This document shows, one piece after another, positions 34,482-47,007 of a DNA stretch of 64,000 bases; position 1 is the first letter of the stretch, and the number at the start of each line of letters is the position of its first letter. Source of the stretch: Omphalotus guepiniiformis (lineage: Eukaryota > Basidiomycota > Agaricomycetes > Agaricales > Omphalotaceae); assembly GCA_028554645.1 (NCBI GenBank), contig JAQOOI010000011.1, positions 124,001 through 188,000 on the forward strand, given 5' to 3'. A program made the translations under genes and the position numbers. The notes beneath the pieces were generated by a model that saw only the letters and a list, made by a program, of their open reading frames with translations, made no database searches and was not told the DNA's origin.

Positions 34482-37400
34482 CTACTCTGCGAGTATAGTG
34501 TCTATGGATTTGTTGAGGAAGTCTTTACGAGACGTAAGGTCAGCCTTGGGGAATTTAGCCATGACAGCCTCGCGTGCAGTTCTAACGAAAACATTCATCA
34601 ATCAACACGACATAGTTTCGAAAACTAAAGCTAAAAAGAACTCACTTCTTCGTCACGGTCATTAAATCCTGCGTACTGAGATAATTCCGTAATGCACCAA
34701 ACAACTCGTCATCCGAGGGGTTAGGATTCATACTAGGTCCAGCAAACGGATTGACAGACGCCATGGAGAACGTAGACATCGGTCTCTGATCTTGAGCAGC
34801 AGCAGCAGCAGGCATAGTCGGTGGCATGAATCCACCCGAATGACCAGACTGTGATCCGCCGAGGCTGCCTCCCATCATGTTGAAGTTCGACATCATCGTG
34901 TTCCTCGGTGCCATCGCCGGTGCCATCATACCCATACCCATACCCATCCCGTAAATACTACCCGTGTTCTGATAGGCCATCGGTGCACCCATCGGCATGT
35001 TATGACCGTAATCAGATCCTGCGACCGAGCCAGGTCCACCACCGAAGGGCATGTACGGTAAATGGGGAACGGACGCTCCGTACTGCGACATGGCTTGCGG
35101 TCCAGCACCGTGATGAGAGAGGTTGCTCAGCGATTGTTGACTGCCTAAGCGCAAGTTCGGGTTCGACCTATTGTTCATGGTGAGATTCGTATCGCGGTAA
35201 TAGTCCCCAGACTGGGAGGCCTGCTGATATGCATGGGGAGAGTCTTCACGGGAGCGAGGTGCTTGAGAACGAGAGCGAGCCTTGCTGTATCCAGTTTCAT
35301 CCGAATGACGCGATCCAGTATCCCAAGCTTCGGCTTCGTATTCTAGAAGGGAAAATAATCAGTCGACGTTGAGCACACCTACGACAACAACACGTACCAC
35401 TAAACTTCTTCAGCGGGATCATCGAATCGTCGAACTTGTCGTCTTCGTTGATGATAACCTTCTTATCTTTACCCTCTCCAATCACAAGTCGAGTGTTACC
35501 CCAACCGAATTCATCCATACACCAGAACGAGTAAACGGGTAAGAAGAAACTGTACACGGGGTACCTGTTCAAAGGAGAGATGAGGCGCAGAAACACCAAG
35601 AGGAAACTGATCAACGTACGAAATGAGATACACCACCATCCAACCAACCAGCATGAACTCTCGCTTGATGATGAAGACCAGTGCTTGTAGACCATAACCA
35701 GCGGCAATCATGATAATAGCAATTAGAGGGAATGCAGTCTTGTGAAGAGCGACCATGATGATCAGGTAAAAGAGATAGACGATGCACGACGTCAGCAGTA
35801 GCTCAACGAAAACAAAGGAAACACGTACATAGACGACTGTAGCTGGAAGAATCTACGAAAGACAAACCCGTTAGTACATCTTTTCACGTCAAAAGAAAAC
35901 GCAAGCAAATCACCATAGTACTCAATAAATCAACAAAGACGAAGAACCTCATCGAAAAGCAACAGAAACCAAAAAGCTCCGGCAAGAAAACGAGCTCGCA
36001 GAGATTGTGAACAGTCGAGTTAATCCATCGACGACGCTGCGAGAACAGTACACGGAACGACTCTGGCGCAACCGTACGGGCAATAGCATCGGGGGTGAAT
36101 TTCGTCTTGAAGGTCGGGAAATGCTTGAGCAGCAGCGTCGTCAAGAAACGATCCTCTCCGAGAGAGAACAGATTCTTCTTGTGGAGGGTGTCGACATTCG
36201 GCTCCGAATATTCATCAATGACACGGTTCGAGATGATGATGGGTCGTCCTTTGTCGGCGGTTCGAATTCGGTACAGGGTAAAACAACCAGGAAGACAGGT
36301 GACTGAGCCAAACAAACTCTCGAAGGCTTTCGACAAATGGTGAGAGATGTAGTACTCGTAGACTTGAATCATTGTCCACCACGAGCCATCCTCGTTCTCG
36401 AGCTTCGTCTCACCGCAAATGCCGATGATGTTCGAATCGATAGCTGCGGAAGCGACGAGCCTATTCAGAGATTCCGGAGTCACAGTCTTTTACAGAGTCA
36501 GCCGCGGCGAAAAACAGATGCGACGAAAGAAACTCACAGTATCAGCATCAACAGTGAAGATATACTCATAGAAAGCTGGGTCAATTCCAATGACATTGCG
36601 CATCTGATGATACATCTCGAGCTCCAGCGGTGACATGGGTGCATCGAAATGAACACGGTTAAGGAAGTGCATGAGCAAAATCTGACTGTCTCGCTTGCCA
36701 CGATTACCAGGCTTGGAGCGTTCAGTAGGTTTGCCAACTTTCACAATGACCATGTACCTGAAAACGGAGGGAAACATCAGCGTCGGCATGAGCACGACAA
36801 TCAGAAAGGAAAACATACGGAACGACGTGGCCCTCAAATTCATACAATCCCGAGTAAACCTTGCCATAGTTCAGCGCGCGCGAGCCCTCACCAATGGACT
36901 TGAACAATAGAGGCTCCGGGTCGAGTTTAGGGTCAACACCAAGAATATCCGTGACGATACGAGGAGTCGTACGATCATTCCCACTACCAGTGATGTTCCC
37001 GTCGCAGATGATGAAGATGAGCTTCCGCTTGTCGTCATAGTTGAGAGCCGCCAACGAGTCGATAGTACGCCGAAGAGAGTCCTCTCCCTCGGTATAACAC
37101 GGGACTTGACAAAGCACAAATTTATCTTGAAGCTCAGGCGTACGCTTCGGAGATAGCTGCAAGGCAGAAAGGACTGGAGTAGCGTAAGACACAAAGTAGA
37201 AAAATCAAGTAAAAATATAACGTACACTTCAACACCATAGACGCCATCAAAATAGCAGAGACCGTGATAAGAGTGATGTTCTGAGCCTGACAACGAGCTG
37301 TCTTCCGGAAGTCAGTCTGACCGATATAGAACACATTATTGAGACAATTCAAGTTCTCGTTCCTTGTATTCGAGTCCATGTTGTCAAGGACAGTCTGGAG

Positions 37401-40400
37401 AGGTTTAGTGATATCCTGGCCAGACCGTTGCTTAAAGACATCCTCGATGTTCGAGTCCAAGAACTGATACGTGTTATCGTTCTGATTAACAGTCTGGCTG
37501 TTGAAGTAATCCGTCAAATCATAGAGATTGTTCTGGTAGACACCCCAGATCCTGGATACAAATTAGTATTTGTAGTCCAAACAAGAGAAACAAGGCTGGC
37601 TCACTTCTCGATGTTAGTATCCGAAGCCTCCGACTGAATATCACCCCAATCATAAACAAGCGCGCCCTTATAATACTGCTTGATCGTAGGAAGGAAATTC
37701 GTAGTGTACCAGTCATCATTATGAAGCGCGCTCTCCGTGGACTGTGCAAACTGCCCAGAAGAATGGTCTGCCGTCGGCTCAGTTTCCGTAAAGTTCTTGA
37801 ACGTGAGCTTCATCGTGTTAGATGTAACCAAGCCAGGGCACCCAAGAGTAAGAGGAACAGGGAAGTAATAGGTCATATCCTGCCCAGCGAGCGCCTCGAG
37901 AGCGTCCACCGAATTACTAGTCTCCCCATTGATATCGCTGTGATCTCCATGAACGAAATTCGACACGTCATAAACTTTGCCTTGAATAGCGACATAATAG
38001 TCATTGTCCGCAGTATGCTGACCAACTTCGCTCACAGTCCACGCCTTGTCAAAGTTGGGACAAAGTAGCCGACCGAATATCGCAATGTAGAAAATGACGA
38101 TGCCGTTTAAGAGGAAGATGAGCCAAAAAATCGTTACTTTCTCCCTCCACGCAAGCCGAACATCAGGTCGCTTCATCCGTCCAACAGAAGAAAGCAAGAA
38201 GGACGGTATCCACCAAGTGCATGCCCAAACAGTCCATAACCACCACCTACGAACACGCGTCGACGGAACCTCCTCGACAGCATTCGGCGCCTCCTTGACG
38301 ACGAGCCCGTCACCCTCTTTCGCAGAGTAAGCCGGTATACTTCCTAGATTTGACCCATCCTTCTTGTCCCAGTCCGACCCGCCCCATGCCCCACCATCAT
38401 CTGGATCCGGGTACGCAGGATGATTCGCCTGTACTGGCGTCTGCAACCCACCCGCACTGTACGAAGCACCTGCAAGATTAGGATCCCGATACTGAGTTCC
38501 ATTCGTGCCTATCCTCTCCAATATAAGCTGGTCCGTGCTTTCAGTAATAGAAGGGTCCAGCCCTCGAGAACCACCGCCATACATCCCTTCTTGATGGGTA
38601 TACTCCGTTCCATCATCAGGCGCAACGCTAGCTTCATCCTCATCCTCCATCCCGGCATCAGCTAAAGCCTTCTTCGCATCCTTCTCTGCCGCCCTCACTG
38701 TATCCTCCACCACCTTCCACGAACCGTATGCGAGCCAGATGGACCTATGCCCAACGATATAATCTACACCCTCCTTCCACCCATTCGCTCTAGCACATTG
38801 CGTAATTCGTTCGATTTCCGATCCACGCATCGTAGGAACATATCTATCACAAAATTGTCCGAGCTCAAAGTCCACAATATACTCCATGCTCTTCCTCGAC
38901 GCGAGGTCAGGTAACAGCAGCGCCCGAATCTGGGCTTTGACCCTTCGCTTGTCGAACGAGTTGGGAGAACCAGAGTCATTCGGCCTTATGCACGACATCG
39001 CCCACATGCGAGCCTTCGAAATATTGTTGAAGATTTCGGAAAGCGTGAAATTAATCTGGGTAGTAACGGGGTACGCTTTTCCTCTGTCCAGCTCCGCATG
39101 TTCATCACCGTCCTGCGAAGACCTCTCTCCCTCACCCACAAAACTCGCCGAAACGATAGGCGTAATGGGCCGCAGCGGCCTCGAGGACACCTGCGCCTGC
39201 ACAACGATATTTTCATCCTTATAATGCTTCTCCGCCGCTAAACTAGGTCCCGAGACCAGCTTCGCGACGAACCCGTCCGCCGAGTTCCTCAACAGGGACA
39301 CGAAAGCAGAATCGACCAAGTCCGTGTCCTTCTCTACGAAATCTGAGGCATCGTACGCACACATTCCGGCATAGTGATTGATACCAAAAAGCATACGATC
39401 AGATGCGCCGGGGGCGCCAGGGCTAGCGACGTAAGACGCATGCACGCCAAACTTGGCTTGCATATCCTGCAGAAGCTCTTCGTTCCTCTGATCACCACCT
39501 TTGCCTGATTTATAGCCCGAAGAAGCCTTGCTCATCGACCCAAGCACGCCTAAAGGTTTTCTCTGCGGTTTCTCCGACACCTGCGAGCCTCTGAGAAGCT
39601 CAACACAAGCCGAGTTATCCATCGTCGAGATCGCAGGCAAGGACACGCCGTCTCCAACGATATGGCTGTTGTACCCAACCGTATCCTCAAATGTGTGTCG
39701 CAGGAAATACGACTGGAGCATCTCATCCGCAAAGTTGATGCAAAACTCGTCAAAGCCATTTTGACCGTAGGCAGAGACGAGCGGTGCGTTACCGGAAAGA
39801 GAGACGGAACTAGTACCTGCCGGGCCACGGGTCTGGAAGCCAGGCTGGTCAAGGATAGTGATTTGCGTATGAGGTGGAGGGGATTTGGCCGACGGAGCAA
39901 CTTTGTGATTGGCGGTCTCGACAACAAAGGCAAAAAGAATGGCGTAGAGGTCCCGCACGAAGATATCCCGCTGAGCAGCACTCTGCTGTGCATTCAAAAG
40001 TGCAGTATACAACTCCTTGCGAACGTAACTTGTTTTGTTTGTCAGCGTCTGACTAAGATCTTCAGATGAGACTCCGAGGAGACGAGACACTTGGTCCAGG
40101 ACGGCGGTGTTGACAACGTGAGCAGAGACAGTGTGGAAATCACCTTCGCCGAACTCGAGGTTTCCGAGGAGAAGGATGGCGATGAGGAGAGTGAAAATGG
40201 ATGTCATGACTTTCGGCTTGAAACCAAGGGTGCGCATGGCGGCACGCAAATCGCCCATGGCTATCGAGTCGTCGCTGAAAGGTCCTGAAGGTAGCCGGTA
40301 GGTACCTGAAGAAGCTAGTAATGCATAGTCCGATGGATCTTCGATGTTTAGCGCATCCCGCTCAGCAGTCGTGCACCCAGCGATGAACTGGTAGAAAACG

Positions 40401-41123
40401 TGGAAGGAGCGCTCCTCGTGGGAGAGACGATGCAGTCGAGATTTGTCAAGACCATATGTCAAGACTTTAGCAGCAGATATACGACCTCTTTCGTTGAAAT
40501 GAAGTTCGAGGTACCGGCTGTGCCGCGAGGCATTAGGATTCATGAGAGTCTTGGAGTTACCAAAAGAGTCGAGTACTATGCCGAGTGCTTTGACTTGCTC
40601 GGCAACCTTTGCCTCCTTACTCGAGTGACTGGATAGTCGGAGAACTTGGTTGATGAAAAGCCGTAGGCTAGAAGACTTGCCAGAACCGGTAATACCTCTG
40701 AACAAAGAACCATGAATGAGCCAACAATGAAGCTAACGACGACGACGAAAGTGATACGCACCTCGACAACAACGCCTGAGACTCATTCCTTCTTCGCATG
40801 ACAAGATAGATTCTCGCAGCCAGATCATATATATGCGGCTGAAGCGATTTGGGCGAATCGACCATTGGAAGAGTCGTATCCTTGTAACACCTCTCCTCAT
40901 ACTCCTTCGCACTAACATTATTCACATTCGCAAGAGTTTTGTAGGGATTAACGACGACCAGATTAGTCGCTCCAACGCGAGTGTAGGGTAAATCAGCCCG
41001 AAACCGAGCTTGAAGAACAGCGAGGATGGCGTCGTCAGAAGGGTAAATGGTTGCGGAGCCTGAAGAAGAAACGAGGTCGACTAAGTCGCCCGAGGCAATA
41101 GCCTGGGTTGCATTAGAGGCCAT
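34482..41123 (-). CDS. class V-type chitin synthase with N-terminal myosin-like motor and C-terminal DEK domain
   Basis: Ten exons in consistent phase: 41123-40762, 40697-37605, 37551-37226, 37173-36819, 36757-36538, 36486-35914, 35852-35620, 35564-35398, 35342-34646 and 34581-34482. They total 2041 residues. The N-terminal 750 residues are a myosin-like motor (P-loop GITGSGKSS at about 121). A cytochrome b5-like segment and membrane helices lie around 890-950 ([19 protein letters not shown]). The glycosyltransferase 2 core follows, with [15 protein letters not shown], the VDADT metal site split by an intron, [11 protein letters not shown] and QRRRWINST. Several C-terminal helices, a G/M-rich tail and a DEK_C-type end ([17 protein letters not shown] to [11 protein letters not shown]) complete it. 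It polymerises UDP-GlcNAc into chitin at the plasma membrane, with the motor aiding delivery or docking. The stop is reached through a last 64-bp intron; the naive stop in the preceding exon is only read-through. Confidence 0.95.
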
Positions 41124-42672
41124 GGCCGTATAGAAAGAAAAAAGAGAAAGAAGGAAGACAGCTACGAGCTGCTCTAGAGAGTGAGTAAGACTCGAGTGAC
41201 AGTTGGCGGTGAAGAGGGAAACGGTCAGGGCATGAGAACCCCGGCGTGACTGCCGGCACCACGTGGGAATATATTTTTGTCACTAGCGACCAGGCGATGA
41301 CCAGAAACCCTTCCACTCTCCAAGACAAATCTTTCTTCTAGACGTTTCGGAGGCATTACAGATGGTTTCTCCAGGTGATTTTTGCCAGCTTATTTCACGC
41401 AGGTCTGTCATACTCACTCATTTTATTACAGTAACTCACTTCTCAAGAGTGTGAAGAAAGCACTCAAGAAAGCAATATATTTTTAGCCCGCAAAATTCTA
41501 CAGAAATTCTTCTGGTTTGACTCTTTGTATATTTGGATCTTGAGACTTTCATATGGCGGATGATGTCTGTCCGAGAGGTGCCCCAATGGACAAACATGAC
41601 ACACGGAAAGTCCTCCGAAATCAATATATTACACCCGGACACTCCTAATCCTCAAGCTCAAGGCTTAGCTCGGCCTTTCTACCTACGTATGCGCACGGGT
41701 TAAATACACCGCAATGTGTAGGGCAGGTACCCGCACGAAGTATTGTATACCGAGTACAGTACGTACAAATCGTGCAGAATCTGAACAGGACTCACTCAAG
41801 CTTCCTGGTCGAATAAAACGTCAAAGCGTACGATACTCAAAACACCATCCATTTGTCAGACTACCCCTAAGCTACCCACAGCAGATGGTAGTTACGCGAA
41901 TACTCCTGAAACGAAATCAATGATCATGATGCGATGATGCGAGTTCAACGAGGCAGAGCGGGGCGGGCGCCTTGCGGACCTGAGATGTTAGATGAATAGC
42001 TAAATTCTGAAGTTGATGAAATGCTGATGAAGGCTTTACTCGATCATGAACAACACAGGCTACTGCACAGCTACCATCCTCTAACATCATTTCACTACAC
42101 TTTATTAGGATAAACCTGAGTTCTCCGTCCGTCAAAATGAAGTATATAGGCGATTGTATCGTATCAAAGGTATGAATCTAATCATTGAAATGCAAGGCAT
42201 ATTAGGACCGCAAACATATCTAGGCAGTGCGAACCTAGGGTACTAGCATATGTCGGGCATATGTTACTACATTTCCTTGAACGAGACACGCTCCGAAAGC
42301 TCGAAGTAAACTCAACTTTTCACGCACGACAAAGAAGAGTCGAGAAGCAATGAGCACGGCTCATGTTCATTAGATGCAATTACGCCAAAAAAAACAAAGA
42401 CGGAAACAATAACGATACAAATAGTACTAATGGATACATTAATTTTCTAGAGTCCGTTGCAACAATGTAGGCGACGGATAGGTGCAGGAATGTCAGGGAA
42501 AACGTGAGTATAAACGTGATTGTTGGGTTTAACGTGTACGAGTCGGAGGATGGATCGACGAGGGTGGGTAGGATTCGTAGAAGAAAACAGGGTATTTGGG
42601 ATTCATAATGAAGATCGGGGAGTGATCGACGAGGGTGGGTAGACTTCGTGAAAGGATATAAGGGTATGAGAA
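41124..42672. other. intergenic; promoter of chitin synthase and 3' flank of the next gene
   Basis: No gene supported. A tandem pair of about 78 bp (TCGACGAGGGTGGGTAG at about 42546 and 42624) lies just downstream of the stop of the PY-motif gene, probably in its 3' untranslated region. Confidence 0.45.
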
Positions 42673-43371
42673 TCATGATGAAGACCGAAGAACACCCCAA
42701 GCGACGATTCCAGTAGCAGCACACAGAAGGACAAGAACGATAATAGCAGCAAGACACCGCCATGCCCATTTCACCTCTATCCCGCGCAACTCCCCGAGTA
42801 TATGCTGACGCTCGGCTTCTGTCTTTTCGGGTAGCCATGCGGAAGGTAGAGATGATGATGCTGCCGACGAGGAGGAAGAGGAGAAGGAAGAGGAATGTGA
42901 TGTAGCATCCGGGTCACGGAGCGGTGATAATAGAATGAAAGCTCCCATAATCCAAAACGGTGGAAATACTACAAAAAGAACACGCTCTCGGTCAGTTTCC
43001 TCTAACGACGAAGATAGAACACAAAGCAGGTACTCACAGAAGCCAAATTTGAATAGGAACATAGCAAGTGTCGCAGGCTCTCTTTGGCGTAACTCGTACG
43101 CTGGAGGCTCAGTATAAGGTGGTGGTAAAACGTCAGAGTCCGAAGACAGACGACGATCGTGACGGCTTTCTGTAGTCGATGACATAGATAGCGTATATCC
43201 AAAGGATTCCATGGGGTTCATAGGCGCGCGCATCTCAGAAGATGACCTTCGATATTCATTTGTGTAAATCGTTGGTGGGATGATAGGACTCGAAGAACTA
43301 GTGGAAGCTCCCTCGTTTGAGGCAGAGCCAGTAACAGCATGCGCAGTGATAGCAGTGATTGGGAAAGACAT
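42673..43371 (-). CDS. PY-motif, C-terminally anchored membrane protein
   Basis: Exons 43371-43038 and 42968-42673, with a 69-bp GTGAGT...GTAG intron in phase, give 209 residues. The N-terminal half is Ser-rich and carries two overlapping PY motifs, PPPYTEPPAY (about 84-93). The middle has the conserved-looking block FKFGFLFPPFWIMGAFIL. A Ser run and KTEAERQHILGELR follow, and the C-terminus is one strong transmembrane helix (CLAAIIVLVLLCAATGIVAW). Tail-anchored or polytopic proteins with PPxY are typical adaptors of Rsp5/NEDD4-type ubiquitin ligases, such as yeast Bsd2 and Tre1. That role is inferred from the motif. I recognise the FPPFWIMGAF block as common in mushroom genomes but know no named homologue. 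Confidence 0.85.
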   Translation of the reverse strand: MSFPITAITAHAVTGSASNEGASTSSSSPIIPPTIYTNEYRRSSSEMRAPMNPMESFGYTLSMSSTTESRHDRRLSSDSDVLPPPYTEPPAYELRQREPATLAMFLFKFGFCEYLLCVLSSSLEETDRERVLFVVFPPFWIMGAFILLSPLRDPDATSHSSSFSSSSSSAASSSLPSAWLPEKTEAERQHILGELRGIEVKWAWRCLAAIIVLVLLCAATGIVAWGVLRSSS

Positions 43372-45500
43372 TGGTGAGATAGTTCAGAGATTTAGATTTG
43401 CGAGTCAATCGAAAGGTCAATGAGTGCAAGTTCGAGTTGTGGGGATCCCATGTTCTACAAGACGGCGACATTTATACGCGAGGTGGAAAATTGTGGCAGG
43501 AGAGCAATTCGAGTTCCGAGTGGACTGGGGAGTAGAAAATTACTATAAAAGGCGATTTCTGTGATGACAAATATATGTCAATCTCGTTGCTAGGGCAACT
43601 AAGCGGGGCCAATCCGTCTAATCCAGACGGCCAATCCTCGATGGTCACTTTTTCTTCACGTTTTCATACTTATTCGTCCTCCGTGTTACTGTTGGGTTAC
43701 TGGCCCCAAGAATCCAATACTCTAAATACGCTGAGTCACGTCAAGCGCTTGTTTATCTCGCGAGAATCTCCATGGCCAACGCATCACTGTCAAAGTAGGT
43801 ATCTTCGTAGGTCTCATCCATATGCGCATACATGCACCCTGACTGCTCTGTCAACTTCTACTACTTAAATAAATAACGATTGACCGGGGCTAAATCATCA
43901 AGCAGAAATCGATTACTTGCGGTACTCGTGCGGAACAGCACGTATCAAAACAGTGGGCTCCTTGCATACGAGTCGTTTTCCACTGTGCGATCCGAGTCAC
44001 AGATCTATCGCATGCCCGAGGGGATTTCTGCAAACCCTTCAGTCCATTCTTCAGAATCTATAAGATATCTACATGGCATTGGACAACTATTATGCATTCG
44101 ACGCGGAACAAGCATTCTTTGCGCTGTACGGGACCTAGTCGGGTCGTAAAGCACGGCTCCAGACGAACTGAAATGCCCAGTGGATCTTTGATATGGATAC
44201 TGATCCATGTCTGCTACGCTCAGTGACTTCTGAGTTTCTGGGCGCGGTCCCATACATTGAGTACAAAGGCAAAACGATACCACAAACACGAGCGCCCTGT
44301 TGCATTCCACTCCCCGCGCCGGCCTAGTCTTTTCGGTAAGTAGGACGAACGAAGATGTACTTGAAGAAGGGAATCATACACTTCCTTGGAATCGAATATA
44401 AGTACAGGCTGGCTGGCTTGGGTGATGGGATTCCAAAACATTGAAGCAATTCGGATCGAGCCATTCGTTCTCGGCTGAGATCTTGGGATGGCATATCTTA
44501 TAGGTGTATATTCGTCGGATGTATGCGCCGAGTTTAAAGGCGTTTGGTCTGTCGACGAAGCGTACATGAGTACTGAGCGCTTGGGAAAGAACACAGATAC
44601 AGAACATACCAGAGGCATCGCAAATGTGGTAGGCGAGTGCAAAGTGGGGGAGCGCTTGGAAAAGAACACAGTTATAGAACATACCAGAGGCATCGCAAAT
44701 GCGGTAGGCGAGTGCAAAGAATGTATGGGGAGCTTTGTACTTTGAATTTGAAGAAAGATTGCGAGGTGGAAAGGAGTATACGTGCCAGACGTTCTACGAG
44801 GAGCAGCATACACGCAGGTGTTAGGGCCTTTTTACACCTCCTGATACCTTGGCGAAAACGTCGCAGCACTGAGCGGGCTTTGGCGGGTATGTCAGGAGAA
44901 ATGGACTGGCCATATCTAGCTGCGTCCGCCCTCGCGCGATACGCCGGATGGAAGTTAAATCGTCAACACCGAAAGCTGCGAACCATTTAGTATCTTCATG
45001 TCATATACATTTAAGTGAATGTTCTTTACTCCCAGGCAAATCTCCAATTGCTCCCGGAAATTCGAGGACGGGTCTTTTTAGAATGGGTCTGGCAGTACTG
45101 AATTAACTTTGGGCCGTGCAAGAGTTCGAATGGCGCTCGTGTGGTGTAAGTTCTTCACGGCAGTACTGTAAGCTGTAAGTCTCGCGCTGCTGGATCAGAA
45201 AGCTATCAACTGACCTGACCTGTCCGTCCATGGCCGAGTGCCACCATCCTCTTGCACCCGGGAGTTGCGCCATACGAAGTACGCTACAGACTACAGCGAC
45301 AGTGAACGAAGACTCTGAAATAGCAAATGAACTTACACCCTCTTACACCCTGTTCGTACCGAGAGGCTTTGAAAGTGGAGGTTTCTTCCATACAGGACTT
45401 ACGTAAAATTCATAGAAGATCACCACGCGACGCATCATGATCACGCGACTATACTTCCTTTTTAGGCACACTACAAGAATCCTCTTACGATCGGGGGTGC
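43372..45500. other. gene-poor stretch with one doubtful frame
   Basis: A minus-strand frame at 44220-44813 (197 residues) and an overlapping one at 44374-44682 both look partly codon-like (for example KICHPKISAENEWLDPNCF). I recognise neither, and the tandem repeat at 44575 falls inside both. A TATAAAA-like word lies at about 43543. No RNA gene is seen. Confidence 0.35.
44575..44719. repeat. 75-bp tandem duplication
   Basis: Two copies beginning GAGCGCTTGG at 44575 and 44650 agree over about 68 bp with five or six differences, including CATACCAGAGGCATCGCAAA in both. On the minus strand each copy reads HSPT-FAMPLVCS. Confidence 0.85.
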
Positions 45501-45779
45501 CAATCACTCAAACTAGGGTTTGCATTACGAGCTAGGCTCCTACTGCATATGGATGAGCGTATTTTATGATAAAATTCACTGTTTTTGCATGTATCCAGTT
45601 AGTATGCAAAAATACTCATAAAGACATTAATTATCATAAAAATTCAATTCACTTCTGAAGTCAACTCCAAAATCATCAAGTACCAACTTTAATTCCTCTC
45701 TCTAAACATCATCCTGTCTCATAAGAGGTTTCTTGACTTTTTGCAAATGAGCTTCTAGAAAGAAATGAGTCATGGAAGG

Positions 45780-46480
45780 CAATTCTTTTCAATGTCTTTT
45801 CAATGTCTTTCACTGATGGCCACAAAGGATAATTCAACTAAAGCAAATTCCTCCTCACCAAGAAAGATAGTTGCCTTGTCTAAGGTCAAACCATGACTCT
45901 TGTGGATTGTTATAGCCCAAGCCAGTGTTAGCTCTAAAAGCTGTGTTATGTTCAATTCAGTGTCACCCTCTAGTATTCCATTTAACTGTTAAGCAATGGG
46001 AATCCAAGGAAGATTAACTTCTTCCAGGCCTAGATTGGAGGACCTATACCAAATCTTAGCACAATGCTTGTTGTGAAGTAATATTGCCATCTAGTATCCT
46101 TTACATTCTACAACTATACTACAGAAGATAGATGCTCATGCTGAGCATTTGCAGAAGAGTTATACCAATCTTTCCTGACAAAGTCTCTTACACTATTCAC
46201 TGGCTTACTTAAGCATTGGGGCATTACCTAAATATCATGATAAGTCCACAGATTCCTTGTAATCATGATTCTATCATCATCAGCCAAAAGGATCTTTTGT
46301 CAAATTTGAACTGTTCCTCAGGAGAGAGATATTTCCTAAAGTGAATTCTGCATTGCTGATCGCTGATAACCAGCAGAGGTAGGTTCATGATTCCTCAGAC
46401 AAAGGAGCACATCTCTAAACAGCTTATGCTCTGGATTACCTCTAGACTGACAAAAGATTTGAGTCAGAATAATACTAGAT
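45780..46480 (-). pseudogene. decayed Pif1-family helicase (probable Helitron relic)
   Basis: Minus-strand six-frame reading shows helicase pieces in the right order but with stops and shifts between them. EHKLFRDVLLCLRN (near 46420) is followed by DRIMITRNLW (near 46270), then LAWAITIHKSHGLTLDKA and FLGEEEFALVELSFVAISE (45820-45935). These match the C-terminal motifs of Pif1 helicases: the R-V-M-L-T-R-N-L-W strand, A-W-A-I-T-I-H-K-S-Q-G, and T-Y-V-A-L-S-R. The region is more AT-rich than its neighbours. Repeated Pif1-like genes in mushrooms usually belong to Helitrons; no Rep domain or Helitron terminus was seen here. Confidence 0.75.
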
Positions 46481-47007
46481 TTGGTGAAAGAATGATATGT
46501 CTGAAATTTTTCAACTTTTGAAATTGATGGATGACTGTATAGCTTCTGATGAGTAATGGAGTAGAGAGGAGACTCTTCAACTGAAGAGAGCTGAGCAACT
46601 TATTCTCCAAAAAGCAGAGTGAGAAGATCACCTACAACTTCATCATGAGTATTACTCTTTTTTCAGGATTTTGTCTGAGTTCTTTGAAGCAATAATAAAC
46701 TGTTTTGATACTATTGTATGGAAGGAACCTCTTTCCAGAAGTCTCAGGGGAAAAGAGGAAAAGAAACTGATTCATCTCTACATATTTAAAACTGCTTACA
46801 GCTGCAGCACATTAAAGCTCTGTATTTACTTGTGTTGTGTCGAAATGTAGCGCCGCGCGCGGTGGCTGTGCAACGGATTTTGGGTCACCCTCTACAATTG
46901 GGCTCGCTTACGCTCACCCAATGACCCTAACATCTCCAGCCTCTAACTAATCCCAAACAACAAACCTTCCTCTCTTTCTCTTTCTCCCATCATCTTCTCC
47001 TTCTTTC

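Noticed and set aside
35821..35850. Intron in chitin synthase at the GTACGT after VVY
   Set aside because: The only acceptor in frame would make a 27-bp intron; the sequence is open and membrane-like when read through, so it was kept as exon.
41714..41923. Plus-strand frame upstream of the PY-motif gene
   Set aside because: No motif or codon-like character; it lies in an intergenic stretch with equally open frames on the other strand.
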